Below, one piece after another: positions 16,793 to 23,463 of a stretch of 29,289 nucleotides of DNA. The stretch is from Desulfobulbaceae bacterium (GTDB taxonomy: Bacteria; Desulfobacterota; Desulfobulbia; Desulfobulbales; SURF-16), in the NCBI GenBank assembly GCA_023230525.1, contig JALNXE010000057.1, positions 1 through 29,289 on the forward strand. Reading direction: 5' to 3'. The position numbers and the translations under genes were made by a program. The first letter of the stretch is position 1; every line of letters starts with the position of its first letter. A model generated the notes under the pieces. That model was given only the letters and a program-made list of their open reading frames with translations, did no database searches and was not told where the DNA came from.

Positions 16793-18823
16793 ATGGGTAA
16801 CATCGAAAATGAACTGCAGGAATTAAAGATCAAGAATAAACTGTCAAGAATTTTTCTTACCATGCCGGATGAAAAACTCTACCCGGAGGTCCTGAAGATC
16901 GTGGTTGAAGCCTTCAGGAGCCAGTTCGGCATCTTCGGCTATTTCGATGAAAATGGGGCATTCGTTATCCCGGCCATCACAGCGACCGCCTACTGGAATC
17001 AATGCCGGGTGGCCGACAAAAAGATCATCTTCGGCAAAGCGGATTTTTGCGGGGTCTGGGAAACCGCCATTGCTGAAAAAAAGACATTTTTTGTCAATAA
17101 TGGCCCGTTCCATATGCCTGAAGGCCACATCTCCGTCGACAATACCCTGGTCTCCCCCATCATCTTCAGGGGCAAGATCATCAGCGCCATCCACGTTGCC
17201 AACAAGAAGGGGGGATATGACGAGGGGGACACCAGACTGCTGGCTTCCCTGACGGATTATCTGGCCCCGGTGCTGGCCGCCCGGCTGGAACGGGACAAAA
17301 CGGAAAAGGACCTGAAAGACTCCGAAGAGCTGCACCGTATCACCGTGGAGAACATTGCCGATCCCGTCTTCATCACCGATGATGATGGCAATTTTATCCA
17401 GGTTTACGGCAATGTTGGCCAGGTCCTGGGCTATTCAGTGGCGGAGATCCAGGCCATGGGCAACATCAAAGTGCTGGCGGGCGGCAAGCTTTTCGATGCG
17501 GAACAGCTGAGCCGCGAGAGAGAAATCCGCAACATCGACAGCAGCATACGCGACAGGAACGGGAACAAACATTATTTCCTGGCCAATATCAAAAAGGTGG
17601 CGATCCATAACGGCGCCATTCTTTTTACCTTTCATGAGATCACGGATAAAAAAATGGCCGAGGAGGCGAAAGCCAAACTTGAGCGGAAGCTTCGCCAGTC
17701 CCAGAAAATGGAAGCCATCGGCACCCTGGCCGGCGGAATTGCCCATGACTTCAACAATATCCTGGGGGTCATCATCGGCTACACCGATATGGCCATTGAA
17801 GATACCCCACCGGATTCCGCCAGTGCCAGGGATCTGGAGCATGTCCTGAAGGCAGGGTACAAGGCCAAAGACCTTGTCCAGCAGATTCTTGCCTTCAGCC
17901 GCCAGGCCAAGGTGAAGCGTTTTCTGCTGCAGCCCCAGCCTATTATCAAGGAAACCCTGAAGATGATCCGCTCTTCCATTCCGACCACCATCGAGATCCA
18001 GCAGGATATCGACCCTGAATGCGGCGCAGTCTATGCCGACCCGACCCAGATCCATCAGATTCTGATAAATCTCTGCACCAATGCCTATCATGCCATGGAA
18101 GAAAAAGGCGGGTTCTTACGGGTTGAACTGAAAAAGACGGAATTGCATGGCGTGGATTTTCCCGAATATCCCGCCCTGAAGACTGGAGCATATGTGGAGC
18201 TGGTGGTTCATGATACAGGAACGGGAATTGATCCGGCCATTAAAAACAGAATTTTTGATCCCTACTTCACCACCAAGAGAACCGGCAAGGGAACCGGCCT
18301 GGGGCTTGCCATTATTCATGGCATCATCCGGGATTACGGCGGGGCGATCCGGGTCAGAAGTGTGCCCGGCAAGGGCACGGCCTTTCACATCTTCTTCCCT
18401 GCCCTGCCGGGAAAGGTCCTGCCCCGGGAGGAAGGCCAGGAAGTCCTGCCATCCGGCACGGAGCGGATCCTTTTTATCGATGACGAGGAAATGATCACCG
18501 ATATGGGCAAGAACATGCTTGAAAGACTGGGCTACTCGGTGACCACCCGGGTCAACAGCTTTGAGGCCTTGCAGACCTTCAGCAACAATCCGGATCTCTT
18601 TGACCTGGTCATTACCGATCAGACCATGCCAGGCATGACCGGCGCCGAACTGGCCGGGGAAATGCTGCAGATCCGGCCGGGCATTCCCATCATTCTCTGC
18701 ACCGGTTACAGCAGCATCATCTCCGAGGAAAAGGCCAAGGCGCTTGGCATCAGGGAGTTTCTCATGAAGCCGATCGTGAAAAAGGATATCGCCCGGCTCA
18801 TCAGAAAGGTGCTGGACAGCTAA
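16793..18823 (+). CDS. Cytoplasmic hybrid histidine kinase: GAF, PAS, HisKA, HATPase, receiver (676 aa)
   Basis: No membrane segment is seen, so this kinase should sense an internal signal. It has an N-terminal GAF-like domain (~10-175; GVWETAIAEKKTFFVNN, HISVDNTLVSPIIFRGK) and a PAS domain (~179-290). The H-box has H318 in GTLAGGIAHDFNN. The ATPase domain (~412-535) has NLCTNAYHAM, DTGTGI and GTGLGLAIIHG. The terminal receiver has D609 in VITDQTMPG. I chose ATG 16793, which has GAGGA ~10 nt upstream; the in-frame GTG at 16739 lacks a Shine-Dalgarno and would add 18 unrelated residues. It is transcribed away from the sigma-54 regulator, which is the most likely phosphorelay partner on position alone. 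Its HisKA-to-receiver half is very similar to those of the two other hybrid kinases here, pointing to duplication. Confidence 0.93.
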   Translation: MGNIENELQELKIKNKLSRIFLTMPDEKLYPEVLKIVVEAFRSQFGIFGYFDENGAFVIPAITATAYWNQCRVADKKIIFGKADFCGVWETAIAEKKTFFVNNGPFHMPEGHISVDNTLVSPIIFRGKIISAIHVANKKGGYDEGDTRLLASLTDYLAPVLAARLERDKTEKDLKDSEELHRITVENIADPVFITDDDGNFIQVYGNVGQVLGYSVAEIQAMGNIKVLAGGKLFDAEQLSREREIRNIDSSIRDRNGNKHYFLANIKKVAIHNGAILFTFHEITDKKMAEEAKAKLERKLRQSQKMEAIGTLAGGIAHDFNNILGVIIGYTDMAIEDTPPDSASARDLEHVLKAGYKAKDLVQQILAFSRQAKVKRFLLQPQPIIKETLKMIRSSIPTTIEIQQDIDPECGAVYADPTQIHQILINLCTNAYHAMEEKGGFLRVELKKTELHGVDFPEYPALKTGAYVELVVHDTGTGIDPAIKNRIFDPYFTTKRTGKGTGLGLAIIHGIIRDYGGAIRVRSVPGKGTAFHIFFPALPGKVLPREEGQEVLPSGTERILFIDDEEMITDMGKNMLERLGYSVTTRVNSFEALQTFSNNPDLFDLVITDQTMPGMTGAELAGEMLQIRPGIPIILCTGYSSIISEEKAKALGIREFLMKPIVKKDIARLIRKVLDS

Positions 18824-18873
18824 GCCGCGGCAAAAAGAACCTGATCATTTTTGAAAACCAAAACAGCAGAAGA

Positions 18874-18924
18874 AGCCGTCAAGAATCAAGCAGGAACGGT
18901 CCAAGTTTATCTCGTAACGGCTCC
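18874..18924. repeat. REP-like palindromic element, copy A (51 bp)
   Basis: It begins AGCCGTC and ends GTAACGGCTCC, so the ends are inverted copies of AGCCGTTACGA. It lies ~50 nt after the hybrid kinase stop. Its ends match copies at 21403 and 24969. Confidence 0.6.
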
Positions 18925-18950
18925 GAACAGGCCTGGCGGGAGATCTTCCG

Positions 18951-19721
18951 CTACCTTTTCTTTCGCGGCTGCAGAGTGGGCATATCGGCCAGCACCAGCT
19001 TCAGCCAGTCAAAACCGAAAGAGAGCAATGCCTCGTCATCGTTTTCAATGGACCGGATGCGGGCCTGGGGCAGCTTGAAACGCTCCAGCAGGTTGTGGTG
19101 CCGCACGTAGTCTCTGAATCCGTCGATGTTGTAACAAACCAGAAAGGCGAGCTTCTGCCGCGGCCCGGCCGCCCCTTCTCCTGCCCATGGGTTGCCGGAA
19201 AAGAGGGTATCCATCTCCGCCCACTGATCGGCCATGGCATTATGAAAAAGAAGCTGCTGGCTTCGCAGCCACTCTTTCACCGTCCACTCCTGTTCTTCTG
19301 CATGACCTTTGCAGTAGTCATGGCTGGTCAGAAAATAAAACTCTTCCGCCCGGCCCTTCGCAGGGGTGCGGTCCACCCCGCGTTCCAGCGGGTACATGCG
19401 GCAGGAGAGCGGCCTGTGCTCGTAAACCGTGCAGCCGGCCTCGCCGAGAAAGGGACAGGCGTTGGCAGCGGTCATTTTCATCATCAGCGAGGGGAAAAAG
19501 GGGTTTGCCCCCTGCACCACCTGCACATATTGCTCCAGAAACAGCTCGGAACGGATGCCGAGGCAATTCTTCAGCTCAATAATATCATGGGGATAGAGGA
19601 GCATGTCAACGTTGCGGCAGCAGGACATGAAGCAGGACACGCCGGGATGGCAGGAAAATGAAAATTTTGCCTTGCCCAGCGGCACCATGCCTTCGGGAAA
19701 GGATTTTTGTTGTTTCGTCAT
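18951..19721 (-). CDS. YkgJ-family cysteine-cluster protein (256 aa)
   Basis: This is a soluble protein of the YkgJ type (annotated as zinc/iron-chelating). The N-terminal cluster is C24-x5-C30-x3-C34-C35 (FSCHPGVSCFMSCC). A second conserved block follows, ACPFLGEAGCTVYEHRPLSCRMYPLE, where the cysteines and RPxxCRxYP pattern are typical of the family. The cluster is thought to bind metal; no catalytic activity is established for the family that I can cite. The C-terminal half (to KLVLADMPTLQPRKKR) has no recognised motif. The Shine-Dalgarno is weak. It converges with the hybrid kinase ending at 18823, with REP-like copy A between them. It is followed upstream, on the same strand, by the DUF5619-like gene with a ~128-nt gap, so a loose operon is possible. 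Confidence 0.85.
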   Translation of the reverse strand: MTKQQKSFPEGMVPLGKAKFSFSCHPGVSCFMSCCRNVDMLLYPHDIIELKNCLGIRSELFLEQYVQVVQGANPFFPSLMMKMTAANACPFLGEAGCTVYEHRPLSCRMYPLERGVDRTPAKGRAEEFYFLTSHDYCKGHAEEQEWTVKEWLRSQQLLFHNAMADQWAEMDTLFSGNPWAGEGAAGPRQKLAFLVCYNIDGFRDYVRHHNLLERFKLPQARIRSIENDDEALLSFGFDWLKLVLADMPTLQPRKKR

Positions 19722-19849
19722 ATCATTTATCGATCATCTTGTTAGTCTGAAAAGAGAAGGACAGCAAAGCAAAGGAAATTACCATCTGCGTAACCCCAGG
19801 TCAAGCCTGTCTCTCGCTTCATTGGGGAAACAAGCGCGAAGGGCAACGG

Positions 19850-20110
19850 TCAGCTCATGATAAAAACATAATCATCCTGGTTGATACTGATCCTGAGCCG
19901 TCCGCCATGGTTGCGGCCATAGATCTCCCAGCCGGGCGCGCCTTTGATCTCGCACTTCACGCAGCTTGGCGAGTGCTTCTCTCTGCCTCTGTCTTGCCAG
20001 GCGATCAGCAGGGGTTCCTCTTCATCCTGACCGGCAACGGCCAGGGCAATCTTCCTTGCCGTCTCGAAATTTATCCCATAACCCTTTATATTCAGGTCAA
20101 TCTCCTGCAT
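19850..20110 (-). CDS. DUF5619-like small protein (86 aa)
   Basis: This is a small soluble protein starting MQEIDLNIKGYG. The patterns FETARKIALAVA, PLLIAWQDR, HSPSC and PGWEIYGRNHGG, then INQDDYVFI, match my recollection of the DUF5619 family, which is common in anaerobic deltaproteobacteria and has no known function. It carries two cysteines (C54, C57 in SCVKC). The start at 20110 is decided by GGGAG with a 6-nt spacer; an upstream in-frame ATG at 20134 lacks any Shine-Dalgarno. It lies upstream of the YkgJ-type gene on the same strand. Its 5' region is the unusual 398-nt stretch shared with the divergent rhodanese gene. The family call is from memory of motif order and would need a profile search. 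Confidence 0.7.
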   Translation of the reverse strand: MQEIDLNIKGYGINFETARKIALAVAGQDEEEPLLIAWQDRGREKHSPSCVKCEIKGAPGWEIYGRNHGGRLRISINQDDYVFIMS

Positions 20111-20217
20111 GACGATCTCCCTTTCTCCGCGCAATCATGATTTTACAGTTGCAACTCATGGATGATGATGATGGATTTCATAAACGATGGATGAAAAAAT
20201 GAGAAGAAAAGTTTTTA

Positions 20218-20315
20218 AGGACCCATCCGGTCCAAGTAGGGTGCAAAGTCCCGGCCCTGGATTTTCGTGGCGATAAATCAGTAACTTATTATGTGCGGTA
20301 CGGCTGTCGCGAGGT
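20218..20315 (+). ncRNA. Possible structured RNA, weakly GEMM-I (c-di-GMP riboswitch)-like
   Basis: A perfect 5-bp hairpin GGACC-CATCC-GGTCC sits at 20219-20233. It is followed by GGGTGCAAAGTCC, close to the GEMM-I segment GGGACGCAAAGCC. About 45 nt on is GGTACGGCTGTCGCGAGG, which recalls the 3' strand of that riboswitch. GGAC can pair with GTCC across the first segment as in the GEMM closing stem. However, the GNRA-capped hairpin typical of the class is not evident, and the best plus-strand promoter lies downstream. Strand is therefore uncertain and the call tentative. Confidence 0.25.
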
Positions 20316-20372
20316 TTTTTACGAGACAAGCAAAATTTAACAGCCGGCAAATGTAATTTTCAGCGAAATACT

Positions 20373-20402
20373 TTGATTTTCTATCATTTTCCGACATACA
20401 AT
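20373..20402 (+). promoter_or_regulatory. Sigma-70-like promoter candidate for the rhodanese gene
   Basis: TTGATT (20373-20378) and TACAAT (20397-20402) are separated by 18 nt in AT-rich sequence. The match is fair, not perfect. It would give a leader of about 100 nt. Confidence 0.35.
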
Positions 20403-20508
20403 AAAAATGCGCTCGTACCACAAAAGTCTCTTTCGTTTTCACCAAAACTGCTTGGAACTGTCAAGTCTTCTTATTGCATGAGCAACTTGCTAACCGGAGG
20501 GATTATTA

Positions 20509-21246
20509 ATGCAAAAGCAACGGATGCCGTACCTTCTCACCTTATTGATCTGCTGTGGTTTTCTTCTCCTGCAGGTATCTGCGGCGGCGGCAGAGGAAAA
20601 ATTCAAAACAATCACCACCGCAGAATTAAAACAGAAAATGGATGCCCACGAGCCCTTCACCCTGATTGATGCCTTGAGTTCCATCGAACACAACGAGCTG
20701 GCAATCGTCGGTTCGATCAATATTCCCAGCAGCAAGGTCACCGCTGATAATCCACTCATGCCGGCAGACAAGGCCAGCCTGCTTATTTTCTACTGCAAGG
20801 GCCCCAAATGCTCCAAAAGCAAAGAGGGGGCAGACCGGGCTCTTGCCCTGGGCTACACCAATGTCATGGTTTACAATGACGGTCTGCCCGACTGGGCCAA
20901 GAACCACTACCCGGTCGAAACCCATGTGGACTATCCGAAAATTGAAATCCCCCGCCTGACCCCGCAGGAAATGCAGGCTCAGGCCGCCAGCGGCGTTCTG
21001 CTGGACATTCGCGGTGATGAGGTAAAAGATGTGGGCAGAATCAAAGACGCCGTCAGCATCCCCCTGGATGACCTGGCTGAAAAATACAGCAGTCTCCCCA
21101 AGGACAAGAAAATCATTATCTTCGACCATGCCGGCAAACAGGTGAATATCTGCGCAAAATTTCTGCATATGCAGGGCTATACCAATTTGGCCGTGCTGGA
21201 TGGCGGGGTTCTGGCCTGGAAGCGTGCCGGGCTGCCCACCCAATAA
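20509..21246 (+). CDS. Exported tandem rhodanese-domain protein (245 aa)
   Basis: A signal peptide is clear (residues 1-~28: KQRMPYLLTLLICCGFLLL then AAAAEE), so the protein acts in the periplasm. Rhodanese domain 1 (~32-137) has the active-site loop starting at C96 (FYCKGPKC) and could carry persulfide sulfur. Domain 2 (~148-243) has DHAGKQ at the same place, with D206 where the catalytic cysteine should be, so it is likely non-catalytic and structural. Two-domain rhodaneses with one inactive half are a known layout, but usually the N-terminal domain is inactive; here it is the C-terminal one. GGAGG sits 8 nt upstream of the ATG. It is a single-gene unit followed by a hairpin and REP-like copy B. 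A role in periplasmic sulfur transfer fits a sulfur-metabolising anaerobe but is inference. Confidence 0.9.
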   Translation: MQKQRMPYLLTLLICCGFLLLQVSAAAAEEKFKTITTAELKQKMDAHEPFTLIDALSSIEHNELAIVGSINIPSSKVTADNPLMPADKASLLIFYCKGPKCSKSKEGADRALALGYTNVMVYNDGLPDWAKNHYPVETHVDYPKIEIPRLTPQEMQAQAASGVLLDIRGDEVKDVGRIKDAVSIPLDDLAEKYSSLPKDKKIIIFDHAGKQVNICAKFLHMQGYTNLAVLDGGVLAWKRAGLPTQ

Positions 21247-21294
21247 GCCGCTCATAATAATATCGTCGTTGGGATATCAGAGGCGGTCACAAAA

Positions 21295-21334
21295 ATGGCA
21301 AAGGAGACGCGCGTCAGGGCTTCTCCTTTGCCAT
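21295..21334 (+). terminator. 13-bp hairpin behind the rhodanese gene
   Basis: ATGGCAAAGGAGA (21295-21307) is a perfect inverted repeat of TCTCCTTTGCCAT (21322-21334) with a 14-nt loop. No T-run follows the right arm, so it may act as an RNA 3'-end stabiliser or weak terminator instead of a classic intrinsic terminator. Confidence 0.45.
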
Positions 21335-21402
21335 CTGCTAAGCTATGCTAAGCCGCTGTAACAAAATAATGTCCTCATCCGGCTGGTCAAAACGGCATAA
21401 AG

Positions 21403-21449
21403 AGCCGTCACGAAATGGCCAAGAAAGCCGGTTATTTCGCAACGGCTCC
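21403..21449. repeat. REP-like palindromic element, copy B (47 bp)
   Basis: It starts AGCCGTCACGAAAT and ends ATTTCGCAACGGCTCC. The two 14-nt ends are complementary at 12 positions, so this is the cleanest copy. It lies 50 nt before the chemoreceptor start. Confidence 0.7.
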
Positions 21450-21499
21450 TAATTAGATATTTATCAGTAAATATCGCAGACATTTATTGAGAATGGCTT

Positions 21500-22930
21500 A
21501 TGAAGATCGGCAGCAAAAAAAAGCTCTACTTCTTTTTTCTCCTCCTTTTCACCATCTCCGGTATGATTATCTCTTACGCCCTGGTGGCCACGAAAGAATT
21601 CAACCGCGAGGTAAGAAAGGTAAGCCAGCAGGTCTATCCTGAGACGAAAGTTGCCATAGAAATAAAAGGTCTGGTGACCAATGTTATTGAAAAATTTAAT
21701 GTCTCCAGGGCCGCCGGGACGGAGAGCGAGCTGGCAAACATCCAGACCATAGATCAGCAGATCATCGGTCTGCTGACCGGGCTGCAGAAACTCAACGGCG
21801 AAAACCCCGAGGGTACCCGGCAGATTGATGCGGTACGGAAAATATACCAGGCATCCGTTGAGGCCGGCAAGCAGATGATTGCGGCCAGCACCGCCCAGGA
21901 TTATGGCGAGGAGGCAGCCTGGACGGAAAAATTCGATACGCAGAACAAAAATCTTCAGCAATCCCTGAACAACATCGTCAATGCCAGCACCCAGAGCCAC
22001 AACCAGGCAATGACCAAAATTCTTGCCGTCAGCCGGCAGCTCAATAAAATCCTGGTTTTTTCCATCTCCCTCATGGTCATCATCGGCGCGATCATCTTCT
22101 ATATGATCTCTCTGATCTCAAAACAGTTTGACAGGATGGGTGAGGAATCAACCCAGGCCACCGGCGGACTGCTTGAGGCCGTCGACAACATTAATGCCAT
22201 GTCCAGCCATCTGGCCTCTGAAACAAGCTCATCGTCCGCCGCCCTGGAGGAAATAGCCGCGACCATGGACCAGATGACCGGCCAGGCCAAGGAAAATCTT
22301 GCCGCGGCCCTAACAGCCGACCAAGCGGCCAATACCCTTTACAGCACGGCAACCCGGTCCAACAAATCCATTAATGATGTGGTGGAGGCGATGACTGCCA
22401 TGGTGGAGGCGGACCGGGAAATTTCATCCCTGGTCAAGGCCATAGAGGATATTGCCTTCCAGACCAATCTTCTTGCCTTGAATGCCGCGGTTGAAGCCGC
22501 CCGGGCAGGTGAAGCCGGTGCCGGATTTGCGGTGGTGGCCGCTGAGGTGAGAAATCTCGCCACCCGGACAACGGAAACCGCCAGCAAGGTTGCCGTTATC
22601 ATCAGGCGTCTCGACGAAAAGGTGACCTCGGGTGTGCAGATGGTGGACCATCTGAAAACGACCTTTGTTGAAATCAACACCGGGTCCGACTTGGTGGTCA
22701 GGGAGATGACGAAAATAAAGGAAACCGGCAGGCAGCAGTCCGAAACCGAAGAAAAAATCAGGCAGGCGGTCAACTCCATAGATGATATGGTGCAGTCCCA
22801 GGCCGCCATGTCGGAAGAGAGTTCGGCCACCGTGCAGGATGTGAAGGAACAGGTGGAGAGGCTTCATCTGATGATGGAAGAACTGATGACCTTCTGGGAA
22901 GGAAGACGCAAAAAAAATCCAGCTGCTTGA
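21500..22930 (+). CDS. Methyl-accepting chemotaxis protein without a recognisable HAMP domain (476 aa)
   Basis: This is a short chemoreceptor. It has TM1 (~8-30), a periplasmic four-helix-type sensor (~31-180) and TM2 (~183-206, ILVFSISLMVIIGAIIFYM). Directly after it comes a coiled coil (SKQFDRMGEESTQATGGLLEA) where a HAMP domain would normally sit. The tip signature IAFQTNLLALNAAVEAARAG lies near 316-335, and the protein ends WEGRRKKNPAA without a CheR tether. It is the most divergent of the three receptors here. The Shine-Dalgarno is weak (TTGAGAA). A MauE/DoxX-like gene starts 3 nt after its stop, so the two are surely co-transcribed; that pairing is unusual. No che genes are close. Confidence 0.92.
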   Translation: MKIGSKKKLYFFFLLLFTISGMIISYALVATKEFNREVRKVSQQVYPETKVAIEIKGLVTNVIEKFNVSRAAGTESELANIQTIDQQIIGLLTGLQKLNGENPEGTRQIDAVRKIYQASVEAGKQMIAASTAQDYGEEAAWTEKFDTQNKNLQQSLNNIVNASTQSHNQAMTKILAVSRQLNKILVFSISLMVIIGAIIFYMISLISKQFDRMGEESTQATGGLLEAVDNINAMSSHLASETSSSSAALEEIAATMDQMTGQAKENLAAALTADQAANTLYSTATRSNKSINDVVEAMTAMVEADREISSLVKAIEDIAFQTNLLALNAAVEAARAGEAGAGFAVVAAEVRNLATRTTETASKVAVIIRRLDEKVTSGVQMVDHLKTTFVEINTGSDLVVREMTKIKETGRQQSETEEKIRQAVNSIDDMVQSQAAMSEESSATVQDVKEQVERLHLMMEELMTFWEGRRKKNPAA

Positions 22931-22933
22931 TCA

Positions 22934-23392
22934 GTGAAAAAAATTCTCAAGCTGCTTGCCGTCAGCGATTATTACCTGGCCGCACTCCTTCTGGTCTGGG
23001 CCGGGGTGAGCAAAATCGTCTCCCCCGGCGTGGGCGATCTGCTTGAATCATTTCTTGCGCGGGACATGATCAGTATCGGCCAACTGGTCTTCATCTCCCG
23101 CTGGTATCCGCCCCTGGAAATCGTTTTAGGCATTGCTGCCCTCACCGGCATTCAGGCTGGCTTTTTTGCCAGAGTCGCCGGGCTGCTTTATCTTTTTTAC
23201 ACCCTGCTGCTCATCCTGGCGGCAGAGGGATACCTCCTCCTGCCGGTTGACTGCGGCTGTTTCGGCGAAGGCAACCCCACTCCCGTTTATCTGCTTATCC
23301 TGCGTAACATCCTTATCGCCCTGCCTCTTTTCTTTTTCCCCGCGGATCACAGCCGCTGCAACCGGCCGCATCTGCTCTTTACGCAGAATTAA
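22934..23392 (+). CDS. MauE/DoxX-like four-helix membrane protein (152 aa)
   Basis: This small integral membrane protein has four hydrophobic helices (~12-28, ~46-73, ~77-97, ~118-136). It has the LVWAGVSKI opening and the PVDCGCFGEG motif (C107, C109) typical of the MauE/DoxX-like group. The C-x-C pair before the last helix suggests a redox role, possibly passing electrons to or from a thioredoxin-like partner; that is inference from the family. The start is a GTG only 3 nt after the stop of the chemoreceptor, without its own good Shine-Dalgarno, so translational re-initiation is likely. There is no TlpA- or MauD-like gene beside it. The VKOR-Trx gene at 2295 is the only other disulfide gene in the window. 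Confidence 0.8.
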   Translation: MKKILKLLAVSDYYLAALLLVWAGVSKIVSPGVGDLLESFLARDMISIGQLVFISRWYPPLEIVLGIAALTGIQAGFFARVAGLLYLFYTLLLILAAEGYLLLPVDCGCFGEGNPTPVYLLILRNILIALPLFFFPADHSRCNRPHLLFTQN

Positions 23393-23463
23393 ATTGCCTG
23401 CTTTACGCTATACGTCTATATTAGCCTGTTGAGCATATCTCCCCATCATGAAAACGGGAATCA

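Larger units (their letters stand above)
20111..20508. other. Long divergent leader region with RNA-like structure
   Basis: These 398 nt separate the DUF5619-like gene (minus) from the rhodanese gene (plus). They hold a structured-looking stretch at 20218-20315 (listed separately) and a plus-strand sigma-70-like promoter at 20373-20402. A strong Shine-Dalgarno GGAGG lies ahead of the rhodanese start. No credible ORF was found. Confidence 0.5.

Noticed and set aside
19095..19661. Plus-strand frames antisense to the YkgJ-type gene
   Set aside because: The minus strand carries the conserved cysteine cluster in full; the plus frames have none of the properties of a gene.
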